NCBI GenBank assembly: GCA_944474755.1
Contig: OX104119.1
Location: forward strand, 87,238,896 to 87,302,895
Length of the DNA stretch: 64,000 nucleotides
DNA from: Limnoperna fortunei
Lineage: Eukaryota > Mollusca > Bivalvia > Mytilida > Modiolidae
Direction of reading: 5' to 3'
The notes under the pieces are model-generated. The model made no database searches, had not been told where the DNA came from, and was given only the letters and a program-made list of their open reading frames with translations. This document shows positions 10,257 to 23,829 of this stretch, in pieces; position 1 is the stretch's first letter; each line of letters starts with the position of its first letter. A program made the position numbers and the translations under genes.

Positions 10257-13200
10257 ATAAAGAGTCTACCAACCAGCAAGCTTATTAAGTATCGGATCGA
10301 CAAACATGACGATACAGCATAAACAAAAAATAATATACAAGTCTAGAAGATTATGCAACGATACAAATGACGGTGTTTCTTGTCAAAAATTTAGACAAAG
10401 ACTGACCAACGAATGGCCTTAGTCATTGAATGTCAATATAAATAAATGACGTAAACAAGTCATAACATTTTAATCTTAAACTTTCTCATTTTCAACTTAA
10501 CCCAAAATAGTTGCTTCCCAAGTCCGCCAGCCGGGGACGTGCCGTGCTGTTACTTGGCTTTGCTCAAATATTCCAACAAGATGTAATCAAAATTACCAAG
10601 GTGAAACATTCATTACGCCAGACGCGCGTTTCGTCTACTTAAGACTCATCAGTGGCGTTTAACTCTAAATGCTTAAAGTATTTTTTCATTCGGTGATGGA
10701 ATAATATAAGTCCAATGGGATCGTGTAAAAACACATTACAGGTAGTTCAAAATTTTATATAAAAGTCTAAAGAGTCTACCAACCAGCAAGCTTATTAAGT
10801 ATCGGATCGACAAACATGACGATACAGCATAAACAAAAAATAATATACAAGTCTAGAAGATTATGCAACGATACAAATGACGGTGTTTCTTGTCAAAAAT
10901 TTAGACAAAGACTGACCAACGAATGGCCTTAGTCATTGAATGTCAATATAAATAAATGACGTAAACAAGTCATAACATTTTAATCTTAAACTTTCTCATT
11001 TTCAACTTAACCCAAAATAGTTGCTTCCCAAGTCCGCCAGCCGGGGACGTGCCGTGCTGTTACTTGGCCTTGCTCAAGTATTCCAACAAGATGTAATCAA
11101 AATTACCAAGGTGAAACATTCATTACGCCAGACGCGCGTTTCGTCTACTTAAGACTCATCAGTGGCGTTTAACTCTAAATGCTTAAAGTATTTTTTCATT
11201 CGGTGATGGAATAATATAAGTCCACTGGGATCGTGTAAAAACACAATACAGGTAGTTCAAAATATTATATAAAAGTCTAAAGAGTCTACCAACCAGCAAG
11301 CTTATTAAGTATCGGATCGACAAACATGACGATACAGCATAAACAAAAAATAATATACAAGTCTAGAAGATTATGCAACGATACAAATGACGGTGTTTCT
11401 TGTCAAAAATTTAGACAAAGACTGACCAACGAATGGCCTTAGTCATTGAATGTTAATATAAATAAATGACGTAAACAAGTCATAACATTTTAATCTTAAA
11501 CTTTCTCATTTTCAACTTAACCCAAAATAGTTGCTTCCCAAGTCCGCCAGCCGGGGACGTGCCGTGCTGTTACTTGGCTTTGCTCAAATATTCCAACAAG
11601 ATGTAATCAAAATTACCAAGGTGAAACATTCATTACGCCAGACGCGCGTTTCGTCTACTTAAGACTCATCAGTGGCGTTTAACTCTAAATGCTTAAAGTA
11701 TTTTTTCATTCGGTGATGGAATAATATAAGTCCACTGGGATCGTGTAAAAACACAATACAGGTAGTTCAAAATATTATATAAAAGTCTAAAGAGTCTACC
11801 AACCAGCAAGCTTATTAAGTATCGGATCGACAAACATGACGATACAGCATGAACAAAAAATAATATACAAGTCTAGAAGATTATGCAACGATACAAATGA
11901 CGGTGTTTCTTGTCAAAAATTTAGACAAAGACTGACCAACGAATGGCCTTAGTCATTGAATGTCAATATAAATTAATGACGTAAACAAGTCATAACATTT
12001 TAATCTTAAACTTTCTCATTTTCAACTTAACCCAAAATAGTTGCTTCCCAAGTCCGCCAGCCGGGGACGTGCCGTGCTGTTACTTGGCTTTGCTCAAATA
12101 TTCCAACAAGATGTAATCAAAATTACAAAGGTGAAACATTCATTACGCCAGACGCGCGTTTCGTCTACTTAAGACTCATCAGTTGCGTTTAACTCTAAAT
12201 GCTTAAAGTATTTTTTCATTCGGTGATGGAATAATACAAGTCCACTGGGATCGTGTAAAAACACAATACAGGTAGTTCAAAATTTTATATAAAAGTCTAA
12301 AGAGTCTACCAACCAGCAAGCTTATTAAGTATCGGATCGACAAACATGACGATACAGCATGAACAAAAAATAATATACAAGTCTAGAAGATTATGCAACG
12401 ATACAAATGACGGTGTTTCTTGTCAAAAATTTAGACAAAGACTGACCAACGAATGGCCTTAGTCATTGAATGTCAATATAAATTAATGACGTAAACAAGT
12501 CATAACATTTTAATCTTAAACTTTCTCATTTTCAACTTAACCCAAAATAGTTGCTTCCCAAGTCCGCCAGCCGGGGACGTGCAGTGCTGTTACTTGGCTT
12601 TGCTCAAATATTCCAACAAGATGTAATCAAAATTACAAAGGTGAAACATTCATTACGCCAGACGCGCGTTTCGTCTACTTAAGACTCATCAGTGGCGTTT
12701 AACCCTAAATGCTTAAAGTATTTTTTCATTCGGTGATGGAATAATATAAGTCCACTGGGATCGTGTAAAAACACAATACAGGTAGTTCAAAATATTATAT
12801 AAAAGTCTAAAGAGTCTACCAACCAGCAAGCTTATTAAGTATCGGATCGACAAACATGACGATACAGCATAAACAAAAAATAATATACAAGTCTAGAAGA
12901 TTATGCAACGATACAAATGACGGTGTTTCTTGTCAAAAATTTAGACAAAGACTGACCAACGAATGGCCTTAGTCATTGAATGTCAATATAAATAAATGAC
13001 GTAAACAAGTCATAACATTTTAATCTTAAACTTTCTCATTTTCAACTTAACCCAAAATAGTTGCTTCCCAAGTCCGCCAGCCGGGGACGTGCCGTGCTGT
13101 TACTTGGCTTTGCTCAAATATTCCAACAAGATGTAATCAAAATTACCAAGGTGAAACATTCATTACGCCAGACGCGCGTTTCGTCTACTTAAGACTCATT

Positions 13201-16200
13201 AGTGGCGTTTAACTCTAAATGCTTAAAGTATTTTTTCATTCGGTGATGGAATAATATAAGTCCACTGGGATCGTGTAAAAACACAATACAGGTAGTTCAA
13301 AATATTATATAAAAGTCTAAAGAGTCTACCAACCAGCAAGCTTATTAAGTATCGGATCGACAAACATGACGATACAACATAAACAAAAAATAATATACAA
13401 GTCTAGAAGATTATGCAACGATACAAATGACGGTGTTTCTCGTCAAAAATTTAGACAAAGACTGACCAACGAATGGCCTTAGTCATTGAATGTCAATATA
13501 AATAAATGACGTAAACAAGTCATAACATTTTAATCTTAAACTTCCTCATTTTCAACTTAACCCAAAATAGTTGCTTCCCAAGTCCGCCAGCCGGGGACGT
13601 GCCGTGCTGTTACTTGGCTGTGCTCAAATATTCCAACAAGATGTAATCAAAATTACCAAGGTGAAACATTCATTACGCCAGACGCGCGTTTCGTCTACTT
13701 AAGACATATCAGTGGCGTTTAACTCTAAATGCTTAAAGTATTTTTTCATTCGGTGATGGAATAATATAAGTCCACTGGGATCGTGTAAAAACACAATACA
13801 GGTAGTTCAAAATATTATATAAAAGTCTAAAGAGTCTACCAACCAGCAAGCTTATTAAGTATCGGATCGACAAACATGACGATACAGCATAAACAAAAAA
13901 TAATATACAAGTCTAGAAGATTATGCAACGATACAAATGACGGTGTTTCTTGTCAAAAATTTAGACAAAGACTGACCAACGAATGGCCTTAGTCATTGAA
14001 TGTCAATATAAATAAATGACGTAAACAAGTCATAACATTTTAATCTTAAACTTTCTCATTTTTAACTTAACCCAAAATAGTTGCTTCCCAAGTCCGCCAG
14101 ACGGGGACGTACGGTGCTGTTACTTGGCTTTGCTCAAATATTCCAACAAGATGTAATCAAAATTACCAAGGTGAAACATTCATTACGCCAGACGCGCGTT
14201 TCGTCTACTTAAGACTCATCAGTGGCGTTTAACTCTAAATGCTTAAAGTATTTTTTCATTCGGTGATGGAATAATATAAGTCCACTGGGATCGTGTAAAA
14301 ACACAATACAGGTAGTTCAAAATATTATATAAAAGTCTAAAGAGTCTACCAACCAGCAAGCTTATTAAGTATCGGATCGACAAACATGACGATACAGCAT
14401 AAACAAAAAATAATATACAAGTCTAGAAGATTATGCAACGATACAAATGACGGTGTTTCTTGTCAAAAATTTAGACAAAGACTGACCAACGAATGGCCTT
14501 AGTCATTGAATGTCAATATAAATAAATGACGTAAACAAGTCATAACATTTTAATCTTAAACTTTCTCATTTTCAACTTAACCCAAAATAGTTGCTTCCCA
14601 AGTCCGCCAGCCGGGGACGTGCCGTGCTGTTACTTGGCTTTGCTCAAATATTCCAACAAGATGTAATCAAAATTACCAAGGTGAAACATTCATTACGCCA
14701 GACGCGCGTTTCGTCTACTTAAGACTCATCAGTGGCGTTTAACTCTAAATGCTTAAAGTATTTTTTCATTCGGTGATGGAATAATATAAGTCCAATGGGA
14801 TCGTGTAAAAACACATTACAGGTAGTTCAAAATTTTATATAAAAGTCTAAAGAGTCTACCAACCAGCAAGCTTATTAAGTATCGGATCGACAAACATGAC
14901 GATACAGCATAAACAAAAAATAATATACAAGTCTAGAAGATTATGCAACGATACAAATGACGGTGTTTCTTGTCAAAAATTTAGACAAAGACTGACCAAC
15001 GAATGGCCTTAGTCATTGAATGTCAATATAAATAAATGACGTAAACAAGTCATAACATTTTAATCTTAAACTTTCTCATTTTCAACTTAACCCAAAATAG
15101 TTGCTTCCCAAGTCCGCCAGCCGGGGACGTGCCGTGCTGTTACTTGGCCTTGCTCAAGTATTCCAACAAGATGTAATCAAAATTACCAAGGTGAAACATT
15201 CATTACGCCAGACGCGCGTTTCGTCTACTTAAGACTCATCAGTGGCGTTTAACTCTAAATGCTTAAAGTATTTTTTCATTCGGTGATGGAATAATATAAG
15301 TCCACTGGGATCGTGTAAAAACACAATACAGGTAGTTCAAAATATTATATAAAAGTCTAAAGAGTCTACCAACCAGCAAGCTTATTAAGTATCGGATCGA
15401 CAAACATGACGATACAGCATAAACAAAAAATAATATACAAGTCTAGAAGATTATGCAACGATACAAATGACGGTGTTTCTTGTCAAAAATTTAGACAAAG
15501 ACTGACCAACGAATGGCCTTAGTCATTGAATGTTAATATAAATAAATGACGTAAACAAGTCATAACATTTTAATCTTAAACTTTCTCATTTTCAACTTAA
15601 CCCAAAATAGTTGCTTCCCAAGTCCGCCAGCCGGGGACGTGCCGTGCTGTTACTTGGCTTTGCTCAAATATTCCAACAAGATGTAATCAAAATTACCAAG
15701 GTGAAACATTCATTACGCCAGACGCGCGTTTCGTCTACTTAAGACTCATCAGTGGCGTTTAACTCTAAATGCTTAAAGTATTTTTTCATTCGGTGATGGA
15801 ATAATATAAGTCCACTGGGATCGTGTAAAAACACAATACAGGTAGTTCAAAATATTATATAAAAGTCTAAAGAGTCTACCAACCAGCAAGCTTATTAAGT
15901 ATCGGATCGACAAACATGACGATACAGCATGAACAAAAAATAATATACAAGTCTAGAAGATTATGCAACGATACAAATGACGGTGTTTCTTGTCAAAAAT
16001 TTAGACAAAGACTGACCAACGAATGGCCTTAGTCATTGAATGTCAATATAAATTAATGACGTAAACAAGTCATAACATTTTAATCTTAAACTTTCTCATT
16101 TTCAACTTAACCCAAAATAGTTGCTTCCCAAGTCCGCCAGCCGGGGACGTGCCGTGCTGTTACTTGGCTTTGCTCAAATATTCCAACAAGATGTAATCAA

Positions 16201-19200
16201 AATTACAAAGGTGAAACATTCATTACGCCAGACGCGCGTTTCGTCTACTTAAGACTCATCAGTTGCGTTTAACTCTAAATGCTTAAAGTATTTTTTCATT
16301 CGGTGATGGAATAATACAAGTCCACTGGGATCGTGTAAAAACACAATACAGGTAGTTCAAAATTTTATATAAAAGTCTAAAGAGTCTACCAACCAGCAAG
16401 CTTATTAAGTATCGGATCGACAAACATGACGATACAGCATGAACAAAAAATAATATACAAGTCTAGAAGATTATGCAACGATACAAATGACGGTGTTTCT
16501 TGTCAAAAATTTAGACAAAGACTGACCAACGAATGGCCTTAGTCATTGAATGTCAATATAAATTAATGACGTAAACAAGTCATAACATTTTAATCTTAAA
16601 CTTTCTCATTTTCAACTTAACCCAAAATAGTTGCTTCCCAAGTCCGCCAGCCGGGGACGTGCCGTGCTGTTACTTGGCTTTGCTCAAATATTCCAACAAG
16701 ATGTAATCAAAATTACAAAGGTGAAACATTCATTACGCCAGACGCGCGTTTCGTCTACTTAAGACTCATCAGTTGCGTTTAACTCTAAATGCTTAAAGTA
16801 TTTTTTCATTCGGTGATGGAATAATACAAGTCCACTGGGATCGTGTAAAAACACAATACAGGTAGTTCAAAATTTTATATAAAAGTCTAAAGAGTCTACC
16901 AACCAGCAAGCTTATTAAGTATCGGATCGACAAACATGACGATACAGCATAAACAAAAAATAATATACAAGTCTAGAAGATTATGCAACGATACAAATGA
17001 CGGTGTTTCTCGTCAAAAATTTAGACAAAGACTGACCAACGAATGGCCTTAGTCATTGAATGTCAATATAAATTAATGACGTAAACAAGTCATAACATTT
17101 TAATCTTAAACTTTCTCATTTTCAACTTAACCCAAAATAGTTGCTTCCCAAGTCCGCCAGCCGGGGACGTGCCGTGCTGTTACTTGGCTTTGCTCAAATA
17201 TTCCAACAAGATGTAATCAAAATTACCAAGGTGAAACATTCATTACGCCAGACGCGCGTTTCGTCTACTTAAGACTCATCAGTGGCGTTTAACTCTAAAT
17301 GCTTAAAGTATTTTTTCATTCGGAGATGGAATAATACAAGTCCACTGGGATCGTGTAAAAACACAATACAGGTAGTTCAAAATATTATATAAAAGTCTAA
17401 AGAGTCTACCAACCAGCAAGCTTATTAAGTATCGGATCGACAAACATGACGATACAGCATAAACAAAAAATAATATACAAGTCTAGAAAATTATGCAACG
17501 ATACAAATGACGGTGTTTCTTGTCAAAAATTTAGACAAAGACTGACCAACGAATGGCCTTAGTCATTGAATGTCAATATAAATAAATGACGTAAACAAGT
17601 CATAACATTTTAATCTTAAACTTTCTCATTTTAAACTTAACCCAAAATAGTTGCTTCCCAAGTCCGCCAGCCGGGGACGTGCCGTGCTGTTACTTGGCTT
17701 TGCTCAAATATTCCAACAAGATGTAATCAAAATTACCAAGGTGAAACATTCATTACGCCAGACGCGCGTTTCGTCTACTTAAGACTCATCAGTGGCGTTT
17801 AACTCAAAATGTTTAAGATATTCTTCATTGGGAGATGGAATAATATTTTTTTCATTCGGTGATGGAATAATATAAGTCCACTGGGATCGTGTAAAAACAC
17901 AATACAGGTAGTTCAAAATTTTATATAAAAGTCTAAAGAGTCTACCAACCAGCAAGCTTATTAAGTATCGGATCGACAAACATGACGATACAGCATAAAC
18001 AAAAAATAATATACAAGTCTAGAAGATTATGCAACGATACAAATGACGGTGTTTCTTGTCAAAAATTTAGACAAAGACTGACCAACGAATGGCCTTAGTC
18101 ATTGAATGTCAATATAAATAAATGACGTAAACAAGTCATAACATTTTAATCTTAAACTTTCTCATTTTCAACTTAACCCAAAATAGTTGCTTCCCAAGTC
18201 CGCCAGCCGGGGACGTGCCGTGCTGTTACTTGGCCTTGCTCAAGTATTCCAACAAGATGTAATCAAAATTACCAAGGTGAAACATTCATTACGCCAGACG
18301 CGCGTTTCGTCTACTTAAGACTCATCAGTGGCGTTTAACTCTAAATGCTTAAAGTATTTTTTCATTCGGTGATGGAATAATACAAGTCCACTGGGATCGT
18401 GTAAAAACACAATACAGGTAGTTCAAAATATTATATAAAAGTCTAAAGAGTCTACCAACCAGCAAGCTTATTAAGTATCGGATCGACAAACATGACGATA
18501 CAGCATAAACAAAAAATAATATACAAGTCTAGAAAATTATGCAACGATACAAATGACGGTGTTTCTTGTCAAAAATTTAGACAAAGACTGACCAACGAAT
18601 GGCCTTAGTCATTGAATGTCAATATAAATAAATGACGTAAACAAGTCATAACATTTTAATCTTAAACTTTCTCATTTTCAACTTAACCCAAAATAGTTGC
18701 TTCCCAAGTCCGCCAGCCGGGGACGTGCCGTGCTGTTACTTGGCTTTGCTCAAATATTCCAACAAGATGTAATCAAAATTACAAAGGTGAAACATTCATT
18801 ACGCCAGACGCGCGTTTCGTCTACTTAAGACTCATCAGTTGCGTTTAACTCTAAATGCTTAAAGTATTTTTTCATTCGGTGATGGAATAATACAAGTCCA
18901 CTGGGATCGTGTAAAAACACAATACAGGTAGTTCAAAATTTTATATAAAAGTCTAAAGAGTCTACCAACCAGCAAGCTTATTAAGTATCGGATCGACAAA
19001 CATGACGATACAGCATAAACAAAAAATAATATACAAGTCTAGAAGATTATGCAACGATACAAATGACGGTGTTTCTTGTCAAAAATTTAGACAAAGACTG
19101 ACCAACGAATGGCCTTAGTCATTGAATGTCAATATAAATTAATGACGTAAACAAGTCATAACATTTTAATCTTAAACTTTCTCATTTTCAACTTAACCCA

Positions 19201-22200
19201 AAATAGTTGCTTCCCAAGTCCGCCAGCCGGGGACGTGCCGTGCTGTTACTTGGCTTTGCTCAAATATTCCAACAAGATGTAATCAAAATTACCAAGGTGA
19301 AACATTCATTACGCCAGACGCGCGTTTCGTCTACTTAAGACTCATCAGTGGCGTTTAACTCTAAATGCTTAAAGTATTTTTTCATTCGGAGATGGAATAA
19401 TACAAGTCCACTGGGATCGTGTAAAAACACAATACAGGTAGTTCAAAATATTATATAAAAGTCTAAAGAGTCTACCAACCAGCAAGCTTATTAAGTATCG
19501 GATCGACAAACATGACGATACAGCATAAACAAAAAATAATATACAAGTCTAGAAAATTATGCAACGATACAAATGACGGTGTTTCTTGTCAAAAATTTAG
19601 ACAAAGACTGACCAACGAATGGCCTTAGTCATTGAATGTCAATATAAATAAATGACGTAAACAAGTCATAACATTTTAATCTTAAACTTTCTCATTTTCA
19701 ACTTAACCCAAAATAGTTGCTTCCCAAGTCCGCCAGCCGGGGACGTGTCGTGCTGTTACTTGGCTTTGCTCAAATATTCCAACAAGATGTAATCAAAATT
19801 ACCAAGGTGAAACATTCATTACGCCAGACGCGCGTTTCGTCTACTTAAGACTCATCAGTGGCGTTTAACTCTAAATGCTTAAAGTATTTTTTCATTCGGT
19901 GATGGAATAATATAAGTCCATTGGGATCGTGTAAAAACACAATACAGGTAGTTCAAAATATTATATAAAAGTCTAAAGAGTCTACCAACCAGCAAGCTTA
20001 TTAAGTATCGGATCGACAAACATGACGATACAGCATAAACAAAAAATAATATACAAGTCTAGAAGATTATGCAACGAAACAAATGACGGTGTTTCTCGTC
20101 AAAAATTTAGACAAAGACTGACCAACGAATGGCCTTAGTCATTGAATGTCAATATAAATAAATGACGTAAACAAGTCATAACATTTTAATCTTAAACTTT
20201 CTCATTTTCAACTTAACCCAAAATAGTTCCTTCCCAAGTCCGCCGGCCGGGGACGTGCCGTGCTGTTACTTGGCTTTGCTCAAATATTCCAACAAGATGT
20301 AATCAAAATTACCAAGGTGAAACATTCATTACGCCAGACGCGCGTTTCGTCTACTTAAGACTCATCAGTTGCGTTTAACTCTAAATGCTTAAAGTATTTT
20401 TTCATTCGGTGATGGAATAATACAAGTCCACTGGGATCGTGTAAAAACACAATACAGGTAGTTCAAAATTTTATATAAAAGTCTAAAGAGTCTACCAACC
20501 AGCAAGCTTATTAAGTATCGGATCGACAAACATGACGATACAGCATAAACAAAAAATAATATACAAGTCTAGAAGATTATGCAACGATACAAATGACGGT
20601 GTTTCTTGTCAAAAATTTAGACAAAGACTGACCAACGAATGGCCTTAGTCATTGAATGTCAATATAAATTAATGACGTAAACAAGTCATAACATTTTAAT
20701 CTTAAACTTTCTCATTTTCAACTTAACCCAAAATAGTTGCTTCCCAAGTCCGCCAGCCGGGGACGTGCCGTGCTGTTACTTGGCTTTGCTCAAATATTCC
20801 AACAAGATGTAATCAAAATTACCAAGGTGAAACATTCATTACGCCAGACGCGCGTTTCGTCTACTTAAGACTCATCAGTGGCGTTTAACTCTAAATGCTT
20901 AAAGTATTTTTTCATTCGGAGATGGAATAATACAAGTCCACTGGGATCGTGTAAAAACACAATACAGGTAGTTCAAAATATTATATAAAAGTCTAAAGAG
21001 TCTACCAACCAGCAAGCTTATTAAGTATCGGATCGACAAACATGACGATACAGCATAAACAAAAAATAATATACAAGTCTAGAAAATTATGCAACGATAC
21101 AAATGACGGTGTTTCTTGTCAAAAATTTAGACAAAGACTGACCAACGAATGGCCTTAGTCATTGAATGTCAACATAAATAAATGACGTAAACAAGTCATA
21201 ACATTTTAATCTTAAACTTTCTCATTTTCAACTTAACCCAAAATAGTTGCTTCCCAAGTCCGCCAGCCGGGGACGTGCCGTGCTGTTACTTGGCTTTGCT
21301 CAAATATTCCAACAAGATGTAATCAAAATTACCAAGGTGAAACATTCATTACGCCAGACGCGCGTTTCGTCTACTTAAGACTCATCAGTGGCGTTTAACT
21401 CTAAATGCTTAAAGTATTTTTTCATTCGGTGATGGAATAATATAAGTCCATTGGGATCGTGTAAAAACACAATACAGGTAGTTCAAAATATTATATAAAA
21501 GTCTAAAGAGTCTACCAACCAGCAAGCTTATTATTATGATCGACAAACATGACGATACAGCATAAACAAAAAATAATATACAAGTCTAAAAGATTATGCA
21601 ACGAAACAAATGACGGTGTTTCTCGTCAAAAATTTAGACAAAGACTGACCAACGAATGGCCTTAGTCATTGAATGTCAATATAAATAAATGACGTAAACA
21701 AGTCATAACATTTTAATCTTAAACTTTCTCATTTTCAACTTAACCCAAAATAGTTCCTTCCCAAGTCCGCCAGCCGGGGACGTGCCGTGCTGTTACTTGG
21801 CTTTGCTCAAATATTCCAACAAGATGTAATCAAAATTACCAAGGTGAAACATTCATTACGCCAGACGCGCGTTTCGTCTACTTAAGACTCATTAGTGGCG
21901 TTTAACTCTAAATGCTTAAAGTATTTTTTCATTCGGTGATGGAATAATATAAGTCCACTGGGATCGTGTAAAAACACAATACAGGTAGTTCAAAATATTA
22001 TATAAAAGTCTAAAGAGTCTACCAACCAGCAAGCTTATTAAGTATCGGATCGACAAACATGACGATACAGCATGAACAAAAAATAATATACAAGTCTAGA
22101 AGATTATGCAACGATACAAATGACGGTGTTTCTTGTCAAAAATTTAGACAAAGACTGACCAACGAATGGCCTTAGTCATTGAATGTCAATATTAATAAAT

Positions 22201-22488
22201 GACGTAAACAAGTCATAACATTTTAATCTTAAACTTTCTCATTTTTAACTTAACCCAAAATAGTTGCTTCCCAAGTCCGCCAGCCGGGGACGTGCCGTGC
22301 TGTTACTTGGCTTTGCTCAAATATTCCAACAAGATGTAATCAAAATTACCAAGGTGAAACATTCATTACGCCAGACGCGCGTTTCGTCTACTTAAGACTC
22401 ATTAGTGGCGTTTAACTCTAAATGCTTAAAGTATTTTTTCATTCGGTGATGGAATAATATAAGTCCACTGGGATCGTGTAAAAACACA
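10257..22488 (-). repeat. 510-bp satellite array, 24 head-to-tail units, each with a hammerhead ribozyme motif
   Basis: Counting from AGAGTCTACC, units start at 10261, 10771, 11281, 11791, 12301, 12811, 13321, 13831, 14341, 14851, 15361, 15871, 16381, 16891, 17401, 17937, 18447, 18957, 19467, 19977, 20487, 20997, 21507 and 22014. The period is exactly 510 bp except for the 17401 unit (536 bp, from a local duplication of the GGAGATGGAATAAT region) and the 21507 unit (507 bp). The last unit breaks off at about 22488. Units differ by only a few substitutions, so homogenisation is recent. Linked variants show higher-order copying: the four units from 10261 recur from 14341, and the three from 18957 recur from 20487. 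No open frame of note lies inside the unit. Confidence 0.97.
10615..10658 (-). ncRNA. Type I hammerhead ribozyme (first of 24, one per satellite unit)
   Basis: Reading the minus strand 5' to 3': stem I strand ACGCCA, core box CTGATGA, stem II GTCT/AGAC with a TTAAGT-type loop, core box GAAA (its last A starts stem III), a very short stem III AC/GU closed by GCGC, cleavage triplet GUC, then stem I partner TGGCGT. All conserved core positions are present and stem I is six perfect pairs. Predicted cleavage lies between 10621 and 10620. The other motifs are at the same offset (+354 from each unit start), ending at 22368-22411. Fifteen of 24 are intact; the units starting at 11791, 15871, 16381, 18447 and 19977 have one stem I mismatch (TTGCG for TGGCG on the plus strand); the units starting at 12811, 13321, 21507 and 22014 have core mutations. 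Hammerheads of this kind in animals belong to retrozyme repeats; activity here is inferred. Confidence 0.93.
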
Positions 22489-22799
22489 ATAGCAAAGGAC
22501 ACTGAGTAAATGAAATTACATATAATGTTTAATAAAGTGATTGACAATGTTATAATTAGCTTATTAGGACACGACATATGTCACTGTTAGGTTTGATGAT
22601 TAATTATAACTGATCCAAAAATTACGGAACTTATTACCCAAAGACAAAATGGACAGAAATTATAAAGTCATGTAATACGTGGTGTAGTTTGTTAGTGAAG
22701 AATTTTCGCACGCACCAGGAAAGTCATGGCATAGGTAAATTTTTTAATGGGTCTATAAACTAAATGATAGCTGTCGTATCAATGACGTCTATATTTCAG
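22489..22799. other. Unique sequence right of the satellite array
   Basis: The array ends inside a unit, after AAAAACACAAT, and changes abruptly to unrelated sequence beginning AGCAAAGGACACTG. No gene or motif seen. Confidence 0.4.
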
Positions 22800-23235
22800 A
22801 ATGGTATAACATGTCTTTCTACCAGCTTGTCAGCTCAATGATATCAATGTTTCCAAGTAGTGGGCCATGTCTGCTCAATAGCATATCATTTTGTCCGACA
22901 GCTGTGACATGTCTTTCTGACGACTTGGATGGCCTATTGTCATACCAGTGTTGTGACATGTCTTCCGACGGACTAGTTTGTTCAATGACTCATCAATGTG
23001 TCCGAATGGTGTGACATATCGTCTTGACGACTGGACTGCCTGGTAACATATCTGTGTTTCTGATTGCTTTGACATGTCGGGCTACGGACTATCAGCGCAA
23101 TCACATATCAACGTTTCTGAGTTTTGTGACATGTCCAACCACTACTGACTGTTTGAGTGGTGTGAAATGTCTTACTATGGACTGATCCGCTCGATGACAT
23201 ACCAATGTGTCAAAGTGGTGTGACTTGTTTATTTC
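22800..23235 (+). repeat. Degenerate ~58-bp tandem repeat
   Basis: TGTGACATGTC-like phrases recur near 22903, 22951, 23010, 23069, 23125, 23160 and 23219, each followed by variants of CGACTTGGA or GGACT and, further on, CAATG or CAGTG. Open frames across it (22811-23014 plus strand, 22875-23075 minus strand) follow from the repeat and carry no domain. Confidence 0.6.
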
Positions 23236-23789
23236 TAAAATGAATCAATGGTTTATGAAACATAAGATACAGTACTGTGTTCTGTTATTGTGCTCGGACG
23301 AGAAGTTAGAGCTTTTAAAATAAGTGAGAATTGTATAAGGGTTCATATCGTTTCGAGTTAATTTCAATTAATTAACAATAAAAATGAGCCTTTGGTGGGT
23401 ATATTATTTCTTTAAAATTACCGAGAGATGATATGAAAGATATACATTTCCCACGATTTGTGAAACCTACGTCTTTTACAATGGAACGAAACATATAATT
23501 TATTCTATTAATTTATTTCAGTTTAGAACTAAATTTAAATCACCCCCTTTAATTTCCTCCCTTTCTATTTTTGTAAAAAAAAAAGTCTTGGATAACGTTG
23601 GAATATAAGAAACATCAAACTTAATTACAATTGTCCATGATTGTTAATAATTTTTTTTAATTTTAATTTGTCTTTTTTTAAATACAACTCATAAAATTTG
23701 ATTATGTAATAAACATAATTAATTTTTCTCATATGATTGTGTGTTGTCACATAATTTTTCATACCGGAACTTCAAATTTGTGAAAGTAA
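23236..23789. other. No feature seen
   Basis: AT-rich sequence without a supported feature, ending at the 5' edge of the LINE remnant. Confidence 0.4.
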
Positions 23790-23829
23790 TCAAACTTGGG
23801 TTTCTCAACTGGTTATTAGTATTTCACAT

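Noticed and set aside
17779..17979. Minus-strand frames across satellite junctions (also 22392-22577)
   Set aside because: They appear only where local changes in two units remove a stop; other units do not have them.
10257..22488. CRISPR array
   Set aside because: Units are contiguous 510-bp satellite copies without variable spacers, in a eukaryotic context.
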